Shown here piece after piece: positions 1 to 5,245 of a stretch of 6,127 nucleotides of DNA (position 1 is its first letter; each line of letters begins with the position of its first letter). Source of the DNA: Candidatus Nitrosopolaris nunavutensis (lineage in GTDB: Archaea > Thermoproteota > Nitrososphaeria > Nitrososphaerales > Nitrososphaeraceae); NCBI GenBank assembly GCA_002501855.1, contig DAOM01000249.1, positions 1 through 6,127 on the forward strand. The letters run 5' to 3'. The notes below the pieces were generated by a model, which had not been told where the DNA came from, made no database searches, and was given only the letters and a program-made list of their open reading frames with translations. A program made the translations under genes and the position numbers.

Positions 1-1520
1 TCACTAAAGGATCCTGTGGAATTACCAAGATCGCCCGTGGGAGTAAATGTTCCTGATGATACCATATCAATATTGCTGCTTGACGGAGAAGCGCCAGTTG
101 TCGAAATATTAACCTTAATTTCCACGCTCTCACCTCTTTTTATTGTTAGCTCTTGAGATGAAGCTGAAACAGAAAAGGGTGACTGATGATTATAATTATT
201 TGTTGTTGGTACTATGCTTCCTATTTTATTTTCTGACAATTCAGCGAACCATGTCTGGCCATTCGCTCCTCTTGAAAACTGCAGAACATTTGCTATCCCA
301 CATGTCTTACTGCTAGGCGGACAATCGCCCCATAACCTATCCTGTGTTGGAATCCAATATTCATATAGAGTATTGTTTAAAGGATCAAATCTGGCTATCT
401 TGTTACCCTGATGCTCGTTGAACCAAAGCGATCCATCATCAGCTCCTTTTTGTATCCAATATGGGAGTGTATTAGCTCCTTCTGGAAGACTAGTAGAATC
501 ATTTAGACCATATATCTTTGGTGAAGCTTTAGACGTCGCAAACATTGTTACATTGTGGCTTGTGGTGTCTAACATGTAAAATATGCTGGTGCCATGGTCA
601 GTTGCCCATAAATTGCCGTTATTGTCAACTGCAAGACCTACAGGAGAGCTTAACTGTTCGGGAAGAATAAAAGTAGCAAAAGTTTTTGAGGTCATATTAT
701 AGCGTAGAATCTCTCCTTCCGAAGCAATAGATAACATGGAGACCCATGCCACATTCCTTTTATTATCAACTGCTAAAGAACCAGTACTAATCTTAGCAGA
801 GCTTACACCATTGAATCCATTTGTTGGCATTGGAATCTTTGCTAGTCCATCTGAAGTATTATTCTTCATTTGAGTAACGTTTCCGAACCACAGCGCAGAT
901 GAATGTAGACCCACGAAGTACAAATTTCCTTTTGAATCAAAATCTAAAGATACAGGAGAAGTTGTCCCAAATGCAGGTGATCTTTCAGGAATTTTATACA
1001 TTTCAAAGCCTCCCAGAGATTTACTATGCCTCCAAATCGCATTTTGTTTGTCGTCGGTAAACCAAATACTATCTCCATTTCGGTCAACCTTAACAGACCA
1101 TACGTCCGAGAAATCCATGGGATTTTGGCGCACCTTCCACATAGGGATGCCTATCTCATTATCAAATTGTTTTGTAATTAGATTATAACTGCCAAGTGCG
1201 CCTTGCTTCGTAGATACATACCATACTTTTCCAGCTTGACTATCAACTGCTATTCCTAAAGGCATTTCACAAGTATGTGGAAGCCTGTATTCGGTTACAT
1301 AGTTGTTTGAGTTTAGATTTGAATCAAGCCCACAAAATTGATTCTTAAATTGCTCGATGGAAGAAGCGTTTGAATTTGCAACAATTCGTACAACAGGCTG
1401 GATAACTTGCTTACTGTTGCTAGGAGATCTAAATAGCGGAGTAGTATACATCGCGACAATTATTACTATTATTGTAATTGCAATGATTCCGTAAACCATA
1501 ATGCTTTTGGAATGCATCAT
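1..1520 (-). CDS. Membrane-anchored seven-bladed beta-propeller (NHL / Vgb-like), C-terminus cut by window edge
   Basis: The frame is open for 506 codons from ATG at 1520 to the left edge, so the C-terminus is missing. Residues 7-25 form one hydrophobic segment (signal anchor). Seven propeller motifs of the form D-x-x-G-x-x-W/Y-F/V-x-T/E/S fall near residues 93-103, 146-156, 195-204, 252-261, 299-308, 361-369 and 418-427; examples are AVDNNGNLWATD and GSLWFNEHQGNKIARFD. From about residue 448 an Ig/NEW3-like beta domain begins (FSVSASSQELTIKRGES). Cys63/Cys84 and Cys400/Cys407 could form disulphides, which fits an exported protein. The start overlaps the upstream stop (ATGA), and GAGGT lies 5 nt before the ATG, so coupled translation is likely. 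The second ATG (1517) is the alternative start. Proteins of this fold are often named streptogramin (virginiamycin B) lyase by homology; I see no basis for claiming that activity. A structural, binding or carbohydrate-related surface role is equally possible. Confidence 0.85.
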   Translation of the reverse strand, partial: MMHSKSIMVYGIIAITIIVIIVAMYTTPLFRSPSNSKQVIQPVVRIVANSNASSIEQFKNQFCGLDSNLNSNNYVTEYRLPHTCEMPLGIAVDSQAGKVWYVSTKQGALGSYNLITKQFDNEIGIPMWKVRQNPMDFSDVWSVKVDRNGDSIWFTDDKQNAIWRHSKSLGGFEMYKIPERSPAFGTTSPVSLDFDSKGNLYFVGLHSSALWFGNVTQMKNNTSDGLAKIPMPTNGFNGVSSAKISTGSLAVDNKRNVAWVSMLSIASEGEILRYNMTSKTFATFILPEQLSSPVGLAVDNNGNLWATDHGTSIFYMLDTTSHNVTMFATSKASPKIYGLNDSTSLPEGANTLPYWIQKGADDGSLWFNEHQGNKIARFDPLNNTLYEYWIPTQDRLWGDCPPSSKTCGIANVLQFSRGANGQTWFAELSENKIGSIVPTTNNYNHQSPFSVSASSQELTIKRGESVEIKVNISTTGASPSSSNIDMVSSGTFTPTGDLGNSTGSFS

Positions 1521-1795
1521 AGTCGACCTCTACCTAACGTTAATGCCATATCATCTATGACTTGGATTTTATTTCTTCTTTCTATTGCAGATACGACTTG
1601 CAATCTATTCATGTAAATGTTTTCTTTCCAGAGAAAAACAATGTTACTAATATAGACAATAACTGACGAAAGTATGGTAAATGAAATTGTTGTTGCAAAA
1701 AAATTGAGGAAGATATTCGTCATGTCTATGATATCCATGTATTCATAACGAATATCAGTTGGTGTTGTTGTTGTCGTTGCAATTGTCATATTCAT
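1517..1795 (-). CDS. Small single-span membrane protein, middle gene of the cupredoxin operon
   Basis: This 92-residue product is not recognised as a named family. It has a Thr-rich N-terminus (residues 5-12), one long hydrophobic segment at about 28-56, and a basic tail (KEN, NRL, IERRNK, GRGRL). The positive-inside rule therefore places the N-terminus outside and the C-terminus in the cytoplasm. Its ATG overlaps the cupredoxin stop and its TGA overlaps the propeller start, ATGA in both cases, so it is translated in the same operon. GGTG lies about 14 nt before the ATG, too far to be a convincing ribosome site, so it probably depends on coupling. A plausible role, inferred only from position and topology, is to tether or assemble the exported cupredoxin and propeller at the membrane. 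A start at the second Met (1789) would shorten it by two residues. Confidence 0.75.
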   Translation of the reverse strand: MNMTIATTTTTPTDIRYEYMDIIDMTNIFLNFFATTISFTILSSVIVYISNIVFLWKENIYMNRLQVVSAIERRNKIQVIDDMALTLGRGRL

Positions 1796-2379
1796 ACTGA
1801 TTTAGGTAGCACCAATATTTGACCAACCATGTTTGGCAGATGTATGCTACAGAAGAACTTTATGCTTCCTGGATTGTTTGCTATGAATGATACAGTGTGG
1901 ATTTGTCCTCTCAGAAGAGCAAAGGTTCCTACTCCATCGACCGTTATGAGATGATGTACGCCTTGTACGCCTATGAAATGGAGTGTGACCTTGTCGCCTT
2001 GGTTAACGACTATTTGATCTGGAGCAAACGTAAATGATCTGAAGTCCCAGGCTCCTACTTGATTGGGTAGGGTTATCCTGAATCCTCCGCCAGTTGGTAT
2101 AGTCGAGTTTACAGGAGGCTTCTCTGCTGGATGCAGTGGAGTATTCTGTGCGCAATTACCACATGCTACGGCAGCATGTAAGCTTGTTATTCCGTCAAGG
2201 TGCACTGTATCTATCCAAAATTCCTTGTTTGTCGATTGGCTTGGACTAACTGTTACAGTAGTGTTTGCTGCTGATGCTGATGTTGTCGTCCCGTTACTGC
2301 CATTACTTTGTGCGAGTGCGTGCTGCGACATTTGGGTTTGTATTCCAAGAATCATAGCAGCAGATGCAATTACTGCCAT
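1792..2379 (-). CDS. Exported type-1 copper protein (cupredoxin / plastocyanin-like)
   Basis: The product has 195 residues from ATG 2379. Residues 1-24 resemble the end of a signal peptide (hydrophobic, ending ALA-Q). A low-complexity Ser/Thr/Asn linker (25-51) follows, then a cupredoxin domain (about 99-193). Copper ligands are visible: His142 or His143 (GVHHLITV), Cys177, His180 and Met184 (FFCSIHLPNM). The domain also has GGGF, the strand pattern FTFAPDQIVVNQGDKVTLHF, and a late GQILVL strand. The protein probably carries electrons or binds copper outside the membrane; ammonia oxidisers rely heavily on such proteins. A segment ahead of the domain has His60, His68, CGNC (73-76) and His83, which could be a disulphide or a second metal site. 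The start is uncertain: the frame stays open upstream to TGA 2442-2440 and encodes a basic n-region (KIKTIKKPSA) with no ATG, GTG or TTG. This is the first gene of the operon with the 92-residue protein and the propeller. Confidence 0.88.
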   Translation of the reverse strand: MAVIASAAMILGIQTQMSQHALAQSNGSNGTTTSASAANTTVTVSPSQSTNKEFWIDTVHLDGITSLHAAVACGNCAQNTPLHPAEKPPVNSTIPTGGGFRITLPNQVGAWDFRSFTFAPDQIVVNQGDKVTLHFIGVQGVHHLITVDGVGTFALLRGQIHTVSFIANNPGSIKFFCSIHLPNMVGQILVLPKSV

Positions 2380-2474
2380 AATAGCTGCCGCTGCTATGAT
2401 TGCTGAAGGTTTCTTTATTGTTTTTATTTTTGTTGTCGTTCAATTTTTTTCGTTAGTTCATTGTAACCTTCTTT

Positions 2475-2557
2475 TGATTATAAGGATGGAGACAAATTCC
2501 AAGTGCGGATTCCATCTCTGGATTCCAAAACTGGAATTCAGCTGCACGTTTTTATAG
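2475..2557 (-). promoter_or_regulatory. Promoter/operator module of the cupredoxin operon
   Basis: Read on the minus strand, an archaeal TATA box (CTATAAAAA, 2557-2549) is followed 11 bp later by an array of 13-bp repeats (2496-2534) ending in a 6-bp palindrome, and then a conserved flank (TGATTATAA on the plus strand, 2475-2483). Placing the transcription start about 26 bp from the TATA centre gives roughly 2526. The repeats would then lie on the start site and in the first transcribed bases, which suits a repressor site. The same arrangement with identical spacing lies before the response regulator gene at 4810-4880. TATA assignment is by eye and the start site is an estimate. Confidence 0.65.
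2496..2540. repeat. Three tandem 13-bp repeats, consensus ATTCCAnnnCTGG
   Basis: On the plus strand the units start at 2496, 2509 and 2522: ATTCCAAGTGCGG, ATTCCATCTCTGG, ATTCCAAAACTGG, followed by AATTC. The last junction forms a perfect palindrome, ATTCCA-N4-TGGAAT (2522-2537). The preceding junction makes ATTCCA-N4-TGGATT (2509-2524). The array is thus both a direct repeat and a set of overlapping inverted repeats, as expected for a dimeric protein binding side by side. In RNA each junction could also fold into a 6-bp hairpin. Confidence 0.85.
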
Positions 2558-2991
2558 TTGGTCGGTAGTATGAGATGCCTCATTAGAAATTACCATTTCC
2601 AGAATAATATTTCCTGTGTATAACGAAGATAATGTCTGATTAATCACACAATGTACACAAACGCCAGAGAGGCATATAAAATTCAATGATGCATTAAAGA
2701 AACTAATCATCCATCCGGTTGACAAGCCTTCTATTATCTTATGGTTTGTATTCTCATTAAGTGCAATAATCTGAAAACCCTCACCAACTGACTATGTTCG
2801 AATTGATTAACTTTAGACTGCTTAATTCAAAGGATCCTGGAGATTTTTATGCTGAGCTTAACAATCAGAATGGGTACACAAGTAGTCTAAAAATCATTTA
2901 CATTCAACGAACGTCATTGCAAAATTCGATATTAAAGTGTGAACTAAATTGTTTATAGAAACATGGCAGACAAAACAGGTTCGATATGCTG
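2558..2991. other. Intergenic stretch with no supported gene
   Basis: No intact gene can be supported here. A 54-residue plus-strand frame (2794-2958) and a 79-codon minus-strand frame without an early start (2552-2791) are open, but neither matches a family I know, and neither has a convincing promoter or ribosome site. The stretch lies next to a decayed regulator, so old coding remnants are possible. An isolated TATA-like string (GCATATAAAAT, around 2672-2682, plus strand) faces no gene. Confidence 0.4.
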
Positions 2992-3229
2992 TTAGTTGTT
3001 AACAATCATCGATGGATAGATCTGAACGTGGTCTAAGCGATTACTTTGATGCAAAGAAACAAAACCAAACTTTCGGGAATATCGGTCCTACTCAACATAT
3101 TGAAGAAATGAGTGCATTTTCACCAACACCGTTTTCCTTAGCATCTTTATCTAGAGCATCATCTAAATCCTTGTCTATACGAATAGTTCTTAGTATCGTC
3201 TTTTTCCTTTCCTTTCTTTCTGTGCTCAA
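2992..3229 (-). pseudogene. Decayed ribbon-helix-helix-like transcription regulator
   Basis: From TTG 3229 a first frame gives 45 residues including TILRTIRIDKDLDDALDK and ENALISSI, then hits TGA (3094-3092). This is the basic-strand-plus-helix pattern of small thaumarchaeal RHH-like regulators as I remember them. Shifting frame at about 3099 continues the expected sequence: YVE, then TAG where the family has Trp, then DRYSRKFGFVSLHQS, running to TAA 2994-2992. Reading across the junction suggests a few codons (typically something like L-T-K before YVEWDR) were lost in a deletion not divisible by three, and TGG became TAG. Two independent lesions argue against a sequencing error. The protein would have been a DNA-binding regulator. 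An alternative is that the first 45 residues are still made as a short RHH peptide. Family assignment is from memory. Confidence 0.7.
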
Positions 3230-3572
3230 TAGCCAATAACCTTCAATCCTGAATATAACATTTTAATTTTTGAGATTTTATCTAATGTTAACCATTTCTG
3301 TGCATATGACTTTCAATTCTGGATCGAACATGATGTTTCAGAGTTGCTTAAGTTGCCAAATTCGTTGATCTAAATGACGTGTTGATGGAAATTCACCATT
3401 GGCCGAACAAACAAGGCACAAGATCAGAATCACACTGGCCAATCTCATGGAGAGATTGTTGTTCAGACGAATATCAAAAAAACTTCAGTTTTGAATCTTG
3501 GATACTTAATTCTTTTTCGCAATGCTTTCTTGACAGAACACACTCTATGAGTATTCATATATGTAGGTTGTT

Positions 3573-3600
3573 GGTATTGTAGGTGCGGTATTGTAGATGC
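3573..3600. repeat. 14-bp tandem duplication
   Basis: GGTATTGTAGGTGC (3573-3586) is followed directly by GGTATTGTAGATGC (3587-3600), with one mismatch. It lies in non-coding DNA and has no evident palindrome or promoter context. It is most likely a slippage duplication. Confidence 0.8.
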
Positions 3601-3614
3601 GTGAGCAAATTGTT

Positions 3615-3623
3615 AGAAAAAGG
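3615..3623 (-). terminator. Possible oligo-T terminator of the response regulator transcript
   Basis: On the minus strand CCTTTTTCT lies about 28 nt beyond the out-of-frame stop at 3651. Archaeal termination commonly uses short T runs, but this is only five T and has no hairpin, so it is weak. Confidence 0.25.
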
Positions 3624-3650
3624 CATCATAAATCATTTTATCTAGAGTGC

Positions 3651-4140
3651 TTATCTTAAATTGTTGATCTTATTCGGATACTCAATGATCCTGTCGTCAA
3701 GCATTTTATATTGATTTTCGTTTATGTCTCCTCTGCAGCAGATAGATTATGTCACTACGTAAAGTATCCAAGAAGTCCAGATATTCCTTTGTGTTTACAG
3801 GTTTTGTTTTTCTGCAAAGTTCATCATATTTACCGTGGATTTTTAATAAATATATACTCAAGCATTTTGATTGGTTTCTTGTCCTTAATAATCCTGGTAC
3901 GGTTACTATCGCTCCAGTAGCGGCTGCTCCGGTTCCTACAGCTGTTGAGACAGTAGATAAGGAAAGTTTATGAGTATTACTATTGTGATTTTCCTGTTGT
4001 TGAGCTGAGACTCGGATCTGGTCAAAGGGAGAGAAGGCCGCTGCTCCGATAATTAATAGGGATGCTATTGCCATGACGAATATTATCTTATTCGTTTTGC
4101 TGCCAAGTAGTCTGTTTATATTCAATCCCTTAATAAACAC
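3651..4140 (-). pseudogene. Exported/membrane small protein with a frameshifted conserved C-terminus
   Basis: The reading frame from GTG 4140 gives 144 residues and stops at 3706. It has a basic n-region (NINRLLGSKTNK), a hydrophobic core (about 18-36) ending VSA-Q, a second Gly/Ala/Val-rich hydrophobic stretch (about 61-84), then a helical domain (IYLLKIHGKYDELC, EYLDFLDTLRSDIIYLLQR). After LLQ the frame reads RRHKRKSI and stops. The alternative frame of the same DNA reads RGDINENQYKMLDDRI, then IEYPNKINNLR, and stops at 3653-3651, which is the C-terminus I expect for this thaumarchaeal family of unknown function. The break lies in CTGCAGAGG near 3732-3737. Restoring two bases (CAA AGA instead of C AGA) repairs it. 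It is therefore a recent frameshift or an assembly error. GTG is the only upstream start candidate before a stop. The gene follows the response regulator by 39 nt in the same direction, so they are probably cotranscribed. Function is unknown. Confidence 0.7.
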
Positions 4141-4179
4141 CTTCTCTTCTCTAAGCCAATAATCTCTTTCAATAACACG

Positions 4180-4788
4180 TTAACATTTGCTATATCTGCG
4201 AAACTTCATTCCTTCAACAGGCTCCGACATTGTTGTTTGTAGTTCTTTATTTACTCTTTGTATGAATTCCTTTATTTCTACCGGTTTTCTAATAAAGTGT
4301 ACTAGCTCTTTTTCTCCTTCTCCACTGTCTTTATCCCCATAATCGTTTATGTCAAGTCGGTCGATTGGAAGTAATTCTCTTAATGCTTCATAATTGACTT
4401 CAGATGCTGTCACAAAAACCACTTTAATTCTATCATCTATTTTTTTGATTTGTTCATAAAGTTCAATGCCATCCATCCATGGCATAGCAACATCTGTAAT
4501 TAATAGACTATAGACACGAGATTTAAAATTCTGTAATGCTAAAAGAGGCTCGTTATAAACATCGACTTCTTTACATCCATTTTCTTCTAAAACCTTTCTG
4601 AGAGTAAATGCGATATCAGGTTCATCATCCACAATTAGAATCTTTTTCTTCCTTCTCTTTTCCTGCTTTTCCTGCTTTTCCTTTTTTGCAACTGACTCTT
4701 CAGTGCTACCATCACCTAAAACAACAGAATCATTGCACCTACGAGTAGGGTTAAGATGCTGCTGTTGCGGGGTAAGTGCTTTCTTCAT
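4180..4788 (-). CDS. Stand-alone receiver-domain response regulator
   Basis: The product has 202 residues. Residues 1-48 are a polar, charged extension with an EKQEKQEKRRKKK stretch encoded by a 9-bp tandem repeat. The CheY-like receiver spans about 49-185 and has all key residues: acidic pair Asp54/Asp55 (KILIVDDEPDI), phospho-acceptor Asp99 (LLITDVAMPWMDG), switch Thr127 (VVFVTAS) and Lys168 (FIRKPVE). The gap between Thr127 and Lys168 is 41 residues against about 22 in CheY; the excess is an acidic loop (NDYGDKDSGEGEKE). There is no DNA-binding or enzymatic output domain, so it should signal by protein contact, with phosphate from a histidine kinase that is not in this window. It has its own promoter (4810-4880) carrying the repeat module shared with the cupredoxin operon. 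No ribosome site is visible; a micro-ORF ATG-ATG-TAA overlaps the start as TAATG. Confidence 0.9.
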   Translation of the reverse strand: MKKALTPQQQHLNPTRRCNDSVVLGDGSTEESVAKKEKQEKQEKRRKKKILIVDDEPDIAFTLRKVLEENGCKEVDVYNEPLLALQNFKSRVYSLLITDVAMPWMDGIELYEQIKKIDDRIKVVFVTASEVNYEALRELLPIDRLDINDYGDKDSGEGEKELVHFIRKPVEIKEFIQRVNKELQTTMSEPVEGMKFRRYSKC

Positions 4789-4809
4789 TACATCATTATG
4801 TTTTTGTTC

Positions 4810-4880
4810 TGATTATAAAACTAGAGACGAATTCCACCTCTGGATTCCAAATCTGGAATTGAGCATCCCATTTTTATATC
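4810..4880 (-). promoter_or_regulatory. Promoter/operator module of the response regulator gene
   Basis: The minus-strand TATA box (GATATAAAAA, 4880-4871) sits 11 bp from a two-unit repeat array (4831-4856) that ends in palindrome ATTCCA-N4-TGGAAT (4844-4859). The far flank, TGATTATAA on the plus strand (4810-4818), lies 21 nt from the first repeat, exactly as at 2475. The module equals that of the cupredoxin operon minus one 13-bp unit, which strongly suggests a common regulator or a duplicated promoter. The estimated transcription start is near 4850, inside the array. Confidence 0.65.
4831..4860. repeat. Two tandem 13-bp repeats, consensus ATTCCAnnnCTGG
   Basis: On the plus strand the units are ATTCCACCTCTGG (4831) and ATTCCAAATCTGG (4844), followed by AATT. 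They match the three-unit array at 2496-2540 in sequence, period and orientation relative to the promoter. Both junctions pair as ATTCCA-N4-TGGAAT/TT palindromes. Confidence 0.85.
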
Positions 4881-4904
4881 TCGTTATTCTTAGGAGAATT
4901 AGTG

Positions 4905-4915
4905 TCTATAAAAAT
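4905..4915 (+). promoter_or_regulatory. TATA box of the divergent 3-TM gene pair
   Basis: TCTATAAAAAT lies about 21 bp (centre to start) before ATG 4931, so the transcript probably begins at or within a few bases of the start codon (leaderless). GGAG at 4916-4919 is about 11 nt from the ATG and could serve only if transcription starts earlier. The repeat array at 4831-4860 lies about 45 bp upstream, where an activator would bind. Confidence 0.5.
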
Positions 4916-4930
4916 GGAGCAGCATATTAA

Positions 4931-5245
4931 ATGATTTCAATCCAAACTCAAATCTCGATTATCCAAGCTATTGTCTATTTTATTGCTGCTGCAGTTCCTA
5001 TCTATCTCTCTTTTATAATAAAGAAATATAATAATAGAAATAATGCCTTCCGAAATCTAACAATGGTACTTGCAGCCTTTGTAATAATACAAGGTATATA
5101 CCATTCTGCTGGTGCTCTTGGTTTTAGTTTGTTAGCTAAAGGAATACTGGAACCTCTGTCTTTTGCCATTCTACTTTTCTTTGGAGTCATCTATCTTATT
5201 AATAGGTCGAAAGCGAAAGAGGAGGAGGTTAAAGAAGTACAATGA
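4931..5245 (+). CDS. Small 3-TM membrane protein, first of a tandem pair
   Basis: The product has 104 residues and no named family that I recognise. Three hydrophobic segments lie at about 9-30, 42-64 and 68-90, with a basic loop between the first two (KKYNNRNNAFRN) and a charged C-tail (RSKAKEEEVKEVQ). The topology is therefore N-out with loop and tail in the cytoplasm. TM2 ends in IIQGIYHSAG with a His (58), and Glu74 sits in TM3. The next gene has the same plan and both begin MIS-x-Q, so the two look like diverged duplicates. The TGA overlaps the next ATG (ATGA), implying coupled translation and probably a two-subunit membrane complex. Divergence from a response regulator suggests a sensory or membrane-signal role, which is inference only. 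Confidence 0.82.
   Translation: MISIQTQISIIQAIVYFIAAAVPIYLSFIIKKYNNRNNAFRNLTMVLAAFVIIQGIYHSAGALGFSLLAKGILEPLSFAILLFFGVIYLINRSKAKEEEVKEVQ

Larger units (their letters stand above)
3240..3650. other. Intergenic stretch with no supported gene
   Basis: The plus-strand frames here (for example ATG 3379 to 3582) have Cys/Trp/Ser-rich translations unlike a folded protein, no promoter, and competing open frames of similar length, so I treat them as chance. The stretch contains a 14-bp tandem repeat (3573-3600) and the oligo-T exit signal of the minus-strand gene to its right. Nothing else is recognisable. Confidence 0.45.

Noticed and set aside
214..411. 65-residue plus-strand frame inside the propeller gene
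   Set aside because: It is antisense to well-formed propeller blades and has no promoter or start context.
2063..2557. 164-residue plus-strand open frame opposite the cupredoxin
   Set aside because: It mirrors the cupredoxin codons. The opposite strand has a signal peptide, copper ligands and operon overlaps, while this translation is a run of Ala/Val/Cys without a recognisable fold.
2552..2791. 79-codon minus-strand open frame, and the 54-residue plus-strand frame at 2794-2958
   Set aside because: The minus frame has no start until its 28th codon and ends inside the TATA box of the cupredoxin operon. The plus frame has no promoter or recognisable motif. Either could be an old remnant, but neither can be supported.
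3012..3239. 75-residue plus-strand frame
   Set aside because: It is antisense to the decayed RHH-like regulator, whose pieces read as a coherent protein on the minus strand.
3379..3582. 67-residue plus-strand frame
   Set aside because: Its composition is unusual (many Cys, Trp, Ser, His), it has no promoter or ribosome site, and the other frames in the same stretch are open for similar lengths.
3706..3973. Plus-strand frames of 69 and 74 residues at 3711-3973
   Set aside because: They are antisense to the exported small protein, which has a clear signal peptide and conserved helical domain.
4658..4683. 9-bp tandem repeat TTTTCCTGC
   Set aside because: It is explained by the EKQ-EKQ-EK coding repeat inside the response regulator leader.
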